Origin: Yponomeuta sedellus | Lineage: Eukaryota > Arthropoda > Insecta > Lepidoptera > Yponomeutidae | Length of the DNA stretch: 64,000 nucleotides | Direction of reading: 5' to 3' | NCBI GenBank assembly: GCA_934045075.1 | Contig: OW203747.1 | Coordinates: 12,119,894 to 12,183,893, forward strand | Shown: positions 1 to 11,198 of the stretch, in pieces | Layout: every line of letters begins with the position of its first letter | How positions within the stretch are numbered: position 1 is the stretch's first letter | The notes under the pieces: model-generated | The model's database searches: none | Seen by the model: only the letters and a program-made list of their open reading frames with translations | Told to the model about the DNA's origin: nothing | Made by a program: the position numbers and the translations under genes

Positions 1-289
1 GCTATATCTGAGTCTAGCGATCTTATTTATACTCGTAAAATAACGATGCCTTAAAACAGTCGATAAATGACGATTAAAATAGTCTGATATGGAGATTTTA
101 CAAGGAAAAGATGTAACCATAGATTAGATAGCCTCTGATGAGTATTTAAGAAGAATCGTGTTTTATATGGCCGTAGTTATAGACCAGTGGGTCCTAAACT
201 TTTAAGTTAATTCAAACACATTCAACTTTGTTTACTAAGTTACATGCATTAGTAGAAATACCACTCGCTAACTGTGAAGGAAAACATCG

Positions 290-420
290 TGAGGAAACTT
301 GACTGTCTAAGGTGTTCAATTACCTCAGTGCTAAAAATTGCCAATCCGCGGTGGGCCCGCGTGGTAATTAAGCCCATACTCTCTCTCTGAGAGAAGGCCT
401 GTGCCCTGCAGTGGAAGGTA
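290..420 (-). repeat. Repeat family E fragment
   Basis: Carries the block with a GCGGTGGGCCCGCGTGGTAA core and the CTGAGAGAAGGCCTGTGCCC segment that recurs, often in reverse, at 3125-3190, 20975-21120 and 61565-61850. It is an interspersed SINE-like family; better-preserved members end in a tRNA-like head. Confidence 0.6.
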
Positions 421-528
421 TATGTATAGATTACATAAAAAAAAATCTTACGGACATCTCAAGATTTGACTTCAATTCAAGTTGTAAGCTTGAAACTGTT
501 TTATTACATTAATTTAAAATAACATTTA

Positions 529-560
529 TTAAACGGTCAAAACTAGTTTTGACCGTTTAA
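529..560. repeat. Perfect 32-bp palindrome
   Basis: Two 16-bp arms (TTAAACGGTCAAAACT and its complement) meet with no loop around a central CTAG. It could form a cruciform or be the remnant of a MITE terminus. Confidence 0.85.
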
Positions 561-1567
561 GAGTTTTGACTGTAACATATATATACAAATACAGAAACAG
601 ATTACAAGTGGAATTCGAATTCACAGTACAACGCAGTAGTAATATCAACCCAAATATCACTATAATGTAGTTGCGAAAAACAACCTTCACATTGACCTGT
701 ATTATATGAAAAAGTATATATTTTGCAATACACTTTTCCGAGGTATGTGGTTGAGATCAGCAGTAAATGTTTCATTTATTTATGATTGTTAAATGGTCCA
801 TAGATAAGACTTCGGACCCCCATACATAATCCAAATCACTATTTTTATAGTATATTATTTCTTGTATTTTCGAAATTTCTTTCTAGTGATATGTACTCGT
901 AGGTAATTTTTTCTCCTCCTTCTACCTTTATGTTTTTATGTTGTACGGCTACTTATTTATTTTATATAAATTTCTATAACGTTTATGTATGTGTATAAAA
1001 TATAAAAATATCTTGTTTAATATTGTTTAGCTGCAGCGTCTACCCTTTGTTTCATCTTATTTTTTCCGTGAATTGTTGTCAGGAACAAATTATTTTTAGT
1101 AGTAAGGCCGCCAATTGTACTGTACTATGTTAATGTTTAAGTCTCTTATGTAATTTCTGGTGTTCATACAAAAAACAATATCTATCTATCTATCTACATA
1201 TAGTCACGTACCCGCAGGGGTCCGCGGACCACAGTTTAAGAAACACTGCTCTAGAGGAATCGCTGGCTTAGATAATAATTATACATAAACCAGTGGTGTC
1301 TATCTACCGTCAGACAGGTTTTAACGGCGTTTTTTTTTCATGTACATGGTGTTTTAGAAAGGTCTAGTGCAACTAGCTACTCGTTTGATTTGTGTTATAA
1401 TCATATAAAAGCAAAATAATATGATTAATTCAAAATTTCAGCTGTTCAATATCTACCTACCGTGTAAAAACGTATTAAGGAACTGGTTGGTTTTTTTTGC
1501 GACTTAGGTTATGGTAATTTAAAAAAAAATCTTCACTGGCGGAAGCGCATTAAGATAAAAAAAACCT

Positions 1568-1722
1568 ATTTAGAGGCTAAAAATTCCACCCATGCCGGGA
1601 CTCATGGGGGACTACCCGTCCCCCATTAGCTCAGTTGGGAGAGCGCCGGCACGGTTAGCCACAGGTCGCGGGTTCGAGTCCCGGCATGGGTGGAATTTTT
1701 AGCCTCTAAATAGGTTTTTAAA
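1568..1722 (+). mobile_element. SINE family A, head-to-head inverted pair
   Basis: A tRNA-like unit with A box (TTAGCTCAGTTGG), B box (GGGTTCGAGTCCC) and tail GGAATTTTTAGCCTCTAAAT is preceded by an inverted copy of the same tail and 3' tRNA part. The tRNA-like part folds with a 7-bp acceptor-like stem, but U33 of the anticodon loop is not kept, so it is a SINE head and not a tRNA gene. Confidence 0.8.
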
Positions 1723-2014
1723 AGTGTCCTTAGCACAGGTTAGTGCATTAAAAAGAATATAATAAACCTGTAATTCAGGATACAGATCCTGAACTATATT
1801 AGGGTTATATGCAACGGCTTATAGAATATTAGGTGATAGAATATTACGTATACCTACTTATAAGTCAACATGTAAACTAGCCTAACTTTACATGTATACC
1901 GATGTCTGTGACTCAATAAATATCTTTATCTTATCTTATCTTATCTTAAATTATTATAATGACAGAATGCCTTATCCTTAATATATAATATTATACATGC
2001 TAAAGCTTGTGAGT

Positions 2015-2181
2015 AGTACAGTATGTATGTTTCTTACTCAATCACGCCAAAACGGCTGAACGGATCTGGATGAAATTTGGCACAGATATAGATTACAGCC
2101 TGAAATAACATATAGGCTACTGTATATTGCGGGCAAATACACGAAAAAATTTATGTGGCCGAAGTCGCGGGCGGCAGCTAG
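2015..2181 (+). mobile_element. Helitron-type remnant
   Basis: Begins near TTTCTTACTCAATCACGCCA, continues with CGGCTGAACGGATCTGGATG, and ends GGCAGCTAG followed by T, the usual CTAG|T end of lepidopteran Helitrons. The 5' TC end is not clear. Confidence 0.6.
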
Positions 2182-2204
2182 TAAACAATAATTACGGAAA
2201 AATA

Positions 2205-2300
2205 ATTACCAACCCGGACTCGGCCCCCGTGGTGGAATATACCTTCCTCAAGGAAGAGACCCGTGCCGCTCGGTGGGGACATAATGGGTTGATGATGACG
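2205..2300 (-). repeat. Repeat family D fragment
   Basis: Matches the recurring block CCCCCGTGGTGGA ... AAGAGACCCGTGCC ... GTGGGGACATAATGGG that is found in longer form at 24938-25290, 34545-34893 and 53113-53465. Open frames here are by-products of the repeat. Confidence 0.7.
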
Positions 2301-3590
2301 AAAAAATTTAACGAGACAAATAAGTTTGGTGATAGTTTCTCTGCTGCATTGAATAAAAAAATATTGACTTTGCACCACCCTGTATAACGTATCGAGCGCG
2401 GAGACGAAGCCACTACGCAAGTAAGGCAGTTATGTTGGAGGCAGTATGGTGCGGCGGAGTGAAAGTAAGCTCATGGTCATTGCGCCTACACTCGCCCCAC
2501 GGGTACAGTCGCGGACAAACCAGTTTTAAAAAACTAAATTTTTAAGAAAAAAAAACTTCATAATAATAATAAATCTTTATTGAGACATTAAAGTAACATT
2601 AAATTAACATTGACATTAAATTAAACTTATCGAAAAGCACGCACTAGGTAATAAAAAGAAGAGTTCAATGAAATTTTTGTGGATCCCATTAACATAACAG
2701 ATCTTGACCATTGCTTATGCAAGCAGACTCAGGAGACGTTGTTTTGCTATATTAATTATAGAATTATTTATAGAAATATACACAAAAAAATCTTTAGATA
2801 AAATGTCACTGTGACCCAAGATTTTTATATATTAGAAGATTATATGGGACTACTACTCACAAAGTACCACTATCAAAAAAAAAATCGAGCAAATATATGC
2901 AAGAATTGACAACCTCTCTTTTTGAAGTCGGAAGTTTAAAAACCTCCGCTCTATCACGGGGAAAATTAAAAGTCATACCAGTATTCATTTAATTCCGGCT
3001 TCACTTGGGTACTTGCCTATTCTTAATCCTTACCCAATTCGTGTTACGAATAAATTAGAAATAATTTAAAATATAGAAGTCTAAATCCAAGTGTCTGAGA
3101 GGTTCCAATACTTCCAATCTGCATTTAATACACGCGTGGTAATTAAGCCCACACTCTCGGTCTCTAAAAGAAGGCCTATACCCTGCAGTTGGGTTAATAA
3201 GCTTATTAATTTAAAATATATAAAAATAATCTAATAGGTAACATTGTATTAGTGACACCTGAAAATTCTACTGTCGAATTTTCCGCTGTGAAGAGTTCTT
3301 TCATGAATCACATTTTTCCATCGACTGTACCTACAACATGATCGGTATGAACTTGAAGCTTGTCATAAGAGTATTATTTAACTTCATATTATGTAATTAT
3401 AACAAGCCGCTTGTTATTCTGTATTCTTTGCTGTTCGAAGGTACGTAATTTGTATATTTCGTGGATTTACCATATTTTTATTAGAAAATACTGAGGAGGC
3501 CTACACTATTAGCCTCCAAGCAGAGTGTGGATAATAGTGAAGCGCTAGATATGTTGCTCGGTTGATATATTTTCTGCAAGTGTCACACAT
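2300..3590. other. AT-rich DNA without a recognised gene
   Basis: No exon-like stretch was found. A short family E fragment lies at about 3125-3190. Confidence 0.5.
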
Positions 3591-3594
3591 CACG

Positions 3595-3845
3595 ACCTCT
3601 GTGGCGTAGCGGTAGCGCGTCTGCCTACCATGCAAGAGGTCCCGGGTTCAAATTCCGGCTGGAAACAAAAAAAAAAGTCCAGGTCTTGGATGTTTACATG
3701 TTTGTGATGTCGTTGTTTCTGGTTCCCACGACACAGGGTATCCTGTGCCAGTATGTAAAATGTTATGTTATCACAACAAACAATGGTAACCTAGCGATAT
3801 TTAAATCGGTGTCAGTCATGTATCGGGATAAGAGTATAACCGGCC
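3595..3845 (+). mobile_element. SINE family C (tRNA-like head)
   Basis: Starts CTCTGTGGCGTAGCGGTAGC (A-box region), then CCTACCATGCAAGAGG and the B box GGTTCAAATTCC, followed by an A-rich stretch and the body GGTCTTGGATGTTTACATG. The same body follows another tRNA-like head at 9946-10160. Confidence 0.75.
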
Positions 3846-3875
3846 AAAACATATACATATACCTATATTGGTAGA

Positions 3876-4123
3876 TCCTCTTGAATAAGGGCAAGTCCAT
3901 TCCAGCTGAAATACCCCATAGGGGCACTACAAGATCTCTCTTTAAGCGGCTAAATCTCATGATAATTCCAAAGCATAAAACGTCGCACTATAGAGGCCGC
4001 TTTAAATACGCTGCGACAAAGATTTGGAATGATCTACTACCTCCCCTGAGGGATTATTTGACATCCTTAATCTTTAAAAATAATTTAAAAAACGTGCTTT
4101 TAGACAGACAAATAAAGAAATAA
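3876..4123 (+). pseudogene. C-terminal remnant of a LINE reverse transcriptase ORF
   Basis: The frame ending at 4123 reads like the extreme C-terminus of non-LTR retrotransposon ORF2 proteins, with SHYRGRFKYAATKIWNDL followed by a Leu/Lys-rich tail. No reverse transcriptase core is present. I infer a 5'-truncated, dead copy; the clade cannot be settled from this tail. Confidence 0.55.
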
Positions 4124-5070
4124 TATAAATGAATGATATTATTAAATAAATTGTAATAGATTTAGATGTTGATGTTTAGCCTTGCTGAAGTATATTAGAT
4201 ATCACACCTTTAAAGCAGACCGAAACGATCTAACACTTAAACTAAGTTTATCCTACGTATAAAGGAGCAACTAATATGTACAAATATATAATGAAAATTA
4301 TACTATTTTTATTTTTGATGCACTAACCCGTGCTAAGGAACAAATTTAAAATTTGAACAAATTTTTAGCCTCTAAATAGGTTTTTAAATAATGAAAATTG
4401 CCCTAAAAAGCCACATTATGATAACTGATAACGATAATTTATATCCTAAATTTTTAAATTATTTTTATTCAAATAAAAAAATTATGGCTATTGAAAATAT
4501 GTATTGATACCTTTAATTCATCTACTTTATTATTTTACCTTTAATTGATTAATTCAATCAGGAGCTGCCATAGCCATGTTTTATTAGGGTTCCAATTCTA
4601 TTTTATATTTTAAAACATTAATTATTCGGTATATTACCTGAAATACCTGTGTAATTTTCTTTTTTATGTACAATAAAGTGTTCTCTATATTGATTTTAGT
4701 TTTGATGTTGATTTTAATGCAACTTTTACTTTTATTAATATGTTAACTATTTAATTTAACGCCTTGATGAGTGTATTAGTATTTTATTTATTTGTTAATT
4801 TTATAGACACGTCCAACACCCGGACCAATTTTGATGCCCTTCCGTCACTTTGAAGTAGGCATATGGGCCTTTACTTTGGCACATGTTTCAATTTTGGAGC
4901 TCCTTTGACCAAGCTCCATACATTTTTGCCCATTCTCTTTTCTAATTTGAATTTCTTTTATCTAAAAGAAATTTTAATTATAAGCATTTACATATTACTA
5001 AGTACAATAAGTATCTACTTATTACTAAATATGAGTTGAGCTCTCTGTATCTTCAAGTCTATTTTAACAT
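4124..5070. other. AT-rich DNA with a SINE A tail fragment
   Basis: About 4295-4390 holds a family A tail (GCACTAACCCGTGCTAAGGA and AGCCTCTAAATAGG). The rest is AT-rich with no exon-like signal. Confidence 0.55.
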
Positions 5071-5175
5071 AACCTCACGCCTGTATTCCAGAGGGGTAGG
5101 CAGAGATCAAGGACTGCCACTTGCCACGATCCTGACAGATCACCTTCGCTTCATCAACGTTCATAAGTAGTTGCA
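5070..5175 (-). repeat. Repeat family F copy
   Basis: Block CCTCACGCCTGTATTCCAGA through CTTCATCAACGTTCATAAG. The same block occurs at 32508-32605 next to a giant tetranucleotide array, and a short piece is at about 20545-20575. Confidence 0.65.
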
Positions 5176-6134
5176 TGCATGCACGCCAGTTTCGGGTACT
5201 TTTTATCTTCCCCTTAGCTAATACATCCCCTATTTGGTCGACGTATGTCCGCCTGCGACGTTAATTACCGGCCATTCACAATGATTTTGTCGTATTTGTA
5301 AGCACGTATGAGCGGATTATTTACGACCAAAAAACGAAAGTGTTCCATTGACCGTTATGTCATACAAACTCATACGAGTGACCTACCAAAGCGTGATAAA
5401 GGTGCAATTATTGTCGTATAATACGTTTTTTGTGGAGTTACTTAACCAGAGTCATTCAATGATGGAAAGACCTCTGAACTTTGAGGAAAATGTCAAACAC
5501 TTTATTTCTGTCCCTGTATAAATATGACATCTCAACGCATTGCGATAGAGAAGACAATGATCATCAAAAATTGTTACCGCTGCATATTAGATATTAAACA
5601 TTAAAGAATATTTTGATTTTAACACGTACATCGTTATACAGTCTGTTAGCTTTTAGAATATACCTCGGCTACTATCGGATATATTCGTGTAATAGAAATA
5701 TCGGAAGTAATATGAAACTTAGCATAAATTTACAAAATATAGAAGAAAAGTTTTATACAGAGCAGGAAGTAGTATTACACTCGTGTGCTTTCGGCGAAAA
5801 CCGAAGCCTTCTCTAGAGCCCGAGTTATATTCTTAAAGATAACAGACTGTAAAACGTTGGAATCATTTCCACTTGTGGAACTGATCGTGTTGTATATCAT
5901 ATTTGTGATCATCCAGTAGAGTTAGAAATGCTAAAGATAGTTTTAAGGACCTATATATTTAAGTCCTTTGTTAGTGCAATTTCTCTAATAGTAAAAACAA
6001 AGAGCCCACTATGATTTACGACCTGTAAAAAGTACCAATTTTCTAATGTAGAGTTTACAAAACTAAGGTACCCTCCACAGTATTACTCTGCACTAAAGTA
6101 CTTCCTTAACAACAATACCGTTCTTTGTTTTCAG
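5176..6134 (+). promoter_or_regulatory. Upstream region or 5' intron of the secreted-protein gene
   Basis: No protein-coding exon is visible. The stretch ends in a pyrimidine-rich tract and TTGTTTTCAG at 6125-6134, a good 3' splice site, so the exon at 6135 is probably preceded by a non-coding 5' exon somewhere upstream. Promoter elements could not be placed. Confidence 0.4.
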
Positions 6135-6145
6135 AATCCAGCACA

Positions 6146-8737
6146 ATGACGGACCCTACGCGGAGAAAACTTGTCCTGACCACGCTAGCAATATTACTCG
6201 TCAACATACACAACGTCAGCACCGCCACAGCCAATATGAAGGCCAAACCCATGTCTCGGCCAGTCCACGAAGTCGTCAGTGAACAGAACAGACCAGAGGC
6301 GAAAATCCGAACTGGAAAAGCCCCAACACTACCCTACGGCAACCCCTTAGCGGGTAACTCACAACAGAACGCGAGACTACACGCTCAGAACCAGCAAGCC
6401 ATGTTCAACGCTGAAAAAATCAGACAGCACCGCGCACAGCTGCAGAGGTGGACGAAGGCGCCGCTACAAATGGACAGCTACATGAAAGCTTACCACGAGT
6501 CGCAGGAGAATCACCAGTTCGCTTTGGAACAGCAACAAACAAAACAAAAAGACGGAGGCGACACCAGACCAGCCCCGGCAAGAGTGGAAGCAAAGAGAAC
6601 GAAAGGGCTGCAGGCACCTGAACTGACGAAGATAACAAAAGATGACGCTGTGACACCAGATAAAGCTAGAAATCATCGGTCTTACGGTTCAGACCACCGA
6701 CAATACGTAGCCAGCCAACTACAAAGCGTGTTTGTGTCTCCAGCACCAACTTATGACCAAGGCGTAACGATAAAACCGCATGGCAATGTCGGTATTAACC
6801 AACTACAGCATCAAGAAGAAGCTACGAAGTTGTATACTCAAGCTGTTCCCAGTAGTGAGACTCAGTACATCTATCCGAAGCAATACAATCAAATGAAACA
6901 GTACCAGTCGCGCCAAGAGATTGAAGCATTGAATTCGCTCCTGAAAAAGAATCCTCAAGATCAACTATCCCAATTAAATGTTCCACTACAATCTTCAAAA
7001 GAGAATTCTCAAGAAAACACCAAAGAAAGTGAATTAGATACGCCTATAGACTTGTACTTTTACTTGAAAGACCCGCCGAGTCAACAGCAGCAAAACATTG
7101 AACCTGTCAAATACACCCAAATACCAAATTTTCCTGTCTACATGACCGAGCCAGACCACAAGCCCATCACTGAGGAAATCGACGATATAGCTGATCCGAA
7201 CATGAATAAAAAATACAAATATTCCCTAAAGCCAACAATGCAACCTATTCCTGAACGAATACAGGAAACGACTACCACAAAAAGTCATAACTACTACAAA
7301 GTAGAGGTTGCGAGTCAGGTTATAACATCAGCTGTCAAACCCGTTTACAGCAGTAAAGTGAAGCAACCGCAGTATCCAGAAGAACCGAAACCTATGTTCC
7401 AAGCTATAAGGTACTCACAGGCTCCTGCAACAGCGTACAAAGAGCCAGTGTACTCAATCAGCAGTCCAGAAGAAACCAAGCCGATGTTTGAAGCTGTCCG
7501 GTATACACAAAACCCTCCAACGGCCTACATTAGCAGCCAAGAAGTTGAAGATTTACCAAAGTACCAAGCTGTAAGATACGAGCAACCAGAACCGGGCACT
7601 TACATCCAGAGAGACCCGAAGTATCAGCAAGATTTAAGTGAACTCTACATGCATCACAACGCACAATACAAAGGTGTACAACATCTGTCGGAAGACGGAA
7701 GCGTGACAGCCTATGGTGATGATAGCGAAAATGTAAGTAGCAAAAACTTAACCAAAGCAGAAACTAAATTATTCAAACCCAAAAGAAACCGTCGCTCAAA
7801 CAAAAACTCCCAACTAGACACCAACGCTTTTCTAATACCTAATATCACACACAACATTAATAACACGACATTAACAGTAACTGAAAACCCAGACTTTAAA
7901 AACAAAGAGATATCTAGTAATGACACTGCAAAGGCGGAAGCATTAAGACTACGGTTGATACGGAACCGAAAACCCTTCGGCCCACATAACACTTTTCTGA
8001 AAACACCCGAGTTCCCTATAGGGGAAGCTATAGACATAAATACAGATTACGATTATGATTTAGCTCCAATTCCTCAAATACCTAAGAATCACAAATATGA
8101 TCAATACGACAAGTTAGAAGCGTATGATGATAGTGAAGACGATTATGAGGATTACATGGCCGATTTCAGTTCACCCGACGAAGATGTAGGTCCACGAGTA
8201 CAAAGATACCATCCTGTTAGAACATATGCCCCTAACAATGCACATTACAATCAAAATGTCGACTTGAAAACCAGCTTCTCGAACTATAGGAAAGTGAAAA
8301 GGAATCCTAATTTGAATGCGTTCCTAAACTCCGCGAATAACTTTCAAAGTTACGTTGTCCCTCAACAAAGTTATGGAATTCCTGGAACCTCCTACGGAAT
8401 ACCGCAGACGTCTTATGGTGTACCCCAGACGTCTTACGGGGAACCAAGCTTTGGCTTACCACTTGACACTCATGGTCCTTCTTTCAAGTTCAGTAACCAA
8501 CTGAGCAGTCATATTTCAAGCGACGAACCAATCTATATGTTGACAGAAACTCAGTTGAAGAATCTGGTGGGACATCATAATTTGAATATAGAGCATTTGG
8601 ACGTGTTTCAGATAGCTAAAGATAGGAGGAGGCCACATCATAGGCCTAGAAAGGGGTATAGGGGGAAAAGGTACCATGGTAGGCCTAGAAATCTCAAAAA
8701 GAATCTTAATAAACTTAATAGGTTGCTGCTTCACTGA
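6146..8737 (+). CDS. Secreted low-complexity structural (cuticle-like) protein, large exon
   Basis: Encodes 863 residues from the ATG at 6146. The exon itself begins at 6135 after TTTTCAG, so the longer frame that starts inside the splice site is not real. Residues about 1-29 (MTDPTRRKLVLTTLAILLVN...) have a basic start and hydrophobic core like a signal peptide. The rest is disordered and rich in Gln, Pro, Tyr and Lys. Three imperfect repeats with a Y/F-QA[VI]RY-x-Q core lie at about 410-486, an acidic Tyr/Asp segment at about 634-682, four SYG-x-P units at about 742-768 (like the elastic repeats of resilins), and a very basic Arg/His tail at 825-863. I infer an extracellular matrix or cuticle protein. 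A chitin-binding exon lies 3.8 kb downstream on the same strand and may be spliced to it. Ortholog not recognised. Confidence 0.8.
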   Translation: MTDPTRRKLVLTTLAILLVNIHNVSTATANMKAKPMSRPVHEVVSEQNRPEAKIRTGKAPTLPYGNPLAGNSQQNARLHAQNQQAMFNAEKIRQHRAQLQRWTKAPLQMDSYMKAYHESQENHQFALEQQQTKQKDGGDTRPAPARVEAKRTKGLQAPELTKITKDDAVTPDKARNHRSYGSDHRQYVASQLQSVFVSPAPTYDQGVTIKPHGNVGINQLQHQEEATKLYTQAVPSSETQYIYPKQYNQMKQYQSRQEIEALNSLLKKNPQDQLSQLNVPLQSSKENSQENTKESELDTPIDLYFYLKDPPSQQQQNIEPVKYTQIPNFPVYMTEPDHKPITEEIDDIADPNMNKKYKYSLKPTMQPIPERIQETTTTKSHNYYKVEVASQVITSAVKPVYSSKVKQPQYPEEPKPMFQAIRYSQAPATAYKEPVYSISSPEETKPMFEAVRYTQNPPTAYISSQEVEDLPKYQAVRYEQPEPGTYIQRDPKYQQDLSELYMHHNAQYKGVQHLSEDGSVTAYGDDSENVSSKNLTKAETKLFKPKRNRRSNKNSQLDTNAFLIPNITHNINNTTLTVTENPDFKNKEISSNDTAKAEALRLRLIRNRKPFGPHNTFLKTPEFPIGEAIDINTDYDYDLAPIPQIPKNHKYDQYDKLEAYDDSEDDYEDYMADFSSPDEDVGPRVQRYHPVRTYAPNNAHYNQNVDLKTSFSNYRKVKRNPNLNAFLNSANNFQSYVVPQQSYGIPGTSYGIPQTSYGVPQTSYGEPSFGLPLDTHGPSFKFSNQLSSHISSDEPIYMLTETQLKNLVGHHNLNIEHLDVFQIAKDRRRPHHRPRKGYRGKRYHGRPRNLKKNLNKLNRLLLH

Positions 8738-9780
8738 AAGTTTCACACATGGCAAGAAGCGGTTTTTATGGTAGGATAGCTTGGAGTCAATAGATGGATA
8801 GAGAACACTTTATTGCACTACCGGAAAAAGAATTACAACTAAGATTTCTTAAATTTAAGTAATGTTGGTAAGCGATATTATGGCTAGTAAAATAAATGTA
8901 GTGGAATAGATCAAATTCAAATAGGCAACTGTAGGTAATCGATAGCACGATAAAAGCGTTTTTTGCAGCGCCGAGCACACAAGTAAAGAAGTCATAACAT
9001 ATATATATCTACCGGATATATATATTTATAAAATTATGGTTTCTTTATTCAAACTGAAAATATTGGCAGATTTGGCAAACCATGTCACCTGTCTTAGGAG
9101 TTACAGGCTTATGGACTTTCCCTAAATGGAAATATCAATTAGATACCTATTCATAACATGCTATTATTATAACCAAGACACTCTGTATATTTCATTTAAT
9201 TTATAAAGAAACAATGAAAGGTAAAAAAAAATATGTTATAAGATTGCTTGTAAGTCCCTATTTCGGGATTGGTTACCTACCAAATGTTACGTTCTTGTTA
9301 ATATTTATTTATTTATTAGATATTAGATAAGTCTTAGGCTACTTTATTAGTTGAATATTTTCTGAATTTAATAAATATTCATTCTTTGTAACATTTCACG
9401 GCATATTTTAATGTAACGACACATGCATGCGATTTTTTATTCTAAATAACGTATCCAAAACACGAATTTTTAATGTTTTACATAAGTTTTGTAATACCTA
9501 CATAATCCGTTTTAAGAACTACTTTCACTTTTATCGATACAAAAATATATAAGTAGGTAATTAATATTGCAAACTTTTTGCGGTATTTTGATTTTTTAAA
9601 TAATTATCTACCCATGTCAAGCCAGCCTAAAGTCTCATTTAGGTATATAAACACGATTCCTTGAACCACTCCTCAAATGCAGTTTAAATAGTGTGCAGTA
9701 AATTATAACTTTGACTCCCAAAACGCGGGAATCCAAGGAAATCCATTTTACTCTATTCTAATCACGATTAGAACCGTAAT
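8738..9780 (+). other. 3' UTR or intron of the secreted-protein gene
   Basis: Very AT-rich, with several AATAAA-like motifs (for example near 9369). No further coding exon is visible. It is either 3' UTR plus spacer or the start of an intron leading to the exon at 12509. Confidence 0.4.
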
Positions 9781-10160
9781 GCTGTGTGGTGTCGGTCTAG
9801 AGAATAGCACCAACCCAAATTCTTCCCGCGGGTGTCGTAAAAGGCGACTAAGGGACACAAACCGGGGGGTGGGCAGCAGCGCCCCCTGCAGTACAATTCC
9901 ACCAAACTGTGATCCCTAACCCGCATGCCCAGCGTGGGGATTATGCGCGCGTCTGCCTACTATGCAAGAGGTCCCGGGTTCGAACCCCGGCTGGGGAACA
10001 AAAAAACCCCAGGTCTTGGATGTTTACATGTTTGTGATGTGGCTGTTTCTGGTTCCCACGACACAGGGTATCCTAGTGTGGGGCCAGAAGTAATGTATGT
10101 GCCTGTATGTAAATGTTATGATAGGTTACCTATTCTCCGACCTATCAAATATACTTAAAT
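9781..10160 (+). mobile_element. Chimeric SINE: family B 5' part joined to family C
   Basis: Positions 9781-9943 match family B (TGTGGTGTCGGTCTAGAGAA, then CCCGCGGGTGTCGTAAAAGG, up to GCGTGGGGATTAT). At GCGCGTCTGCCTACTATGCA the sequence switches to the family C tRNA-like head with B box GGGTTCGAACCCC and the family C body. The join is seamless. Confidence 0.7.
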
Positions 10161-10164
10161 ATAA

Positions 10165-11198
10165 ACAACAAAGGTTTGCTGGAAGAGAATGCTTCTTGCA
10201 TTAAGCACGCGCTTGTATATTCACTCATGTAATTAGTGCAATAAACATTTAAAATAATAATAAAAATAATTCAAATCGTTGTAGAAGTTTCGGAGGAGTT
10301 CGAACTTGACGTCACGTCGAGTTCTAAAATGACGTGTGCGAAAAACACGTCATTTTTACATACCGCATGAATGAGCATCGCGAGGCATTAAATAGTAGAT
10401 TATGCATTAAGGGAATAAAACCATGTATTACGTCATGGGCGGTATATTGAACCCTGAGCGGAGCGAAGGACTCCGAGTTAACTCCCGAGCGCAGCGAGGG
10501 AGTTAAATTTTAACTCCTGAGCGAAGCGAGGGAGTTATGTAGAGTCCTGAGTGAAGCCAGGGGTTCATACCGCCCGAGACTAAGACATGTTTTATTCCAG
10601 AGGTGAATACTCTACTTTTCACACCATCTGGGAGACAATAAAAAGACAGGGCTGCATAAGTTGAAAATATAAAGTCCACACTCTTTTACGGCTTAGCAAC
10701 TTAAATTGAATATAACTTTTAAATTCGTATTTGCAATTCGCGCCTTTTTTTCTTTTTTTTATTGGTGTTTCGCGCGGTCACACGACACAGTAGTTCAGAA
10801 AAAAAAGAAAAAAGGGGTGAGTTTCGAACAACAATTCGAATTTCGAATTGCAATGCGGGGCTTCTTCATAGTTTTCATGCGAATTTTGACATTCTAAATT
10901 CAAATCACTTTGTTCCGTAGGGAAATTCTTCATTATTATTGCCCTCGAGAGACAAGGCTATGCTTTACGATGATATTTGACGGTACGTAATAAGGCATTG
11001 TCGAGCAGGAGGTGTGAAAAATATTAAAAATACTTTACCACGGAATATTTATTCTTTAAGCAGTTTTTAGAGGAATCGTGTTTTTTAAATAATACAGAAT
11101 TATTATTATTTTAATTCTTTATTGCACTAATTACATGAGTAAATGTACAACGGCGTGCTTAATGCAAGAAGCATTCTCTTCCAGCAAACCTTTGTTGT
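10165..11198. mobile_element. 1.03-kb element with ~98-bp terminal inverted repeats
   Basis: Left arm 10165-10262 and right arm 11101-11198 are inverted copies (ACAACAAAGGTTTGCTGGAA ... TAATTAGTGCAATAAA). The interior contains repeated GAGCGNAGCGAGGGAGTTA motifs at about 10455-10540, themselves partly palindromic, and no transposase. It is probably a non-autonomous DNA element or two fused repeat ends; the superfamily is unknown. Confidence 0.6.

Larger units (their letters stand above)
1..1565. other. AT-rich DNA without a recognised gene
   Basis: No convincing exon is visible on either strand. The stretch holds a perfect 32-bp palindrome (529-560), a fragment of an interspersed repeat (about 290-420) and a short TATC simple repeat near 1180. 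Confidence 0.6.

Noticed and set aside
1612..1690. Possible tRNA gene
   Set aside because: Folds like a tRNA but the anticodon loop lacks U33, the sequence occurs many times with a constant tail, and it belongs to SINE family A.
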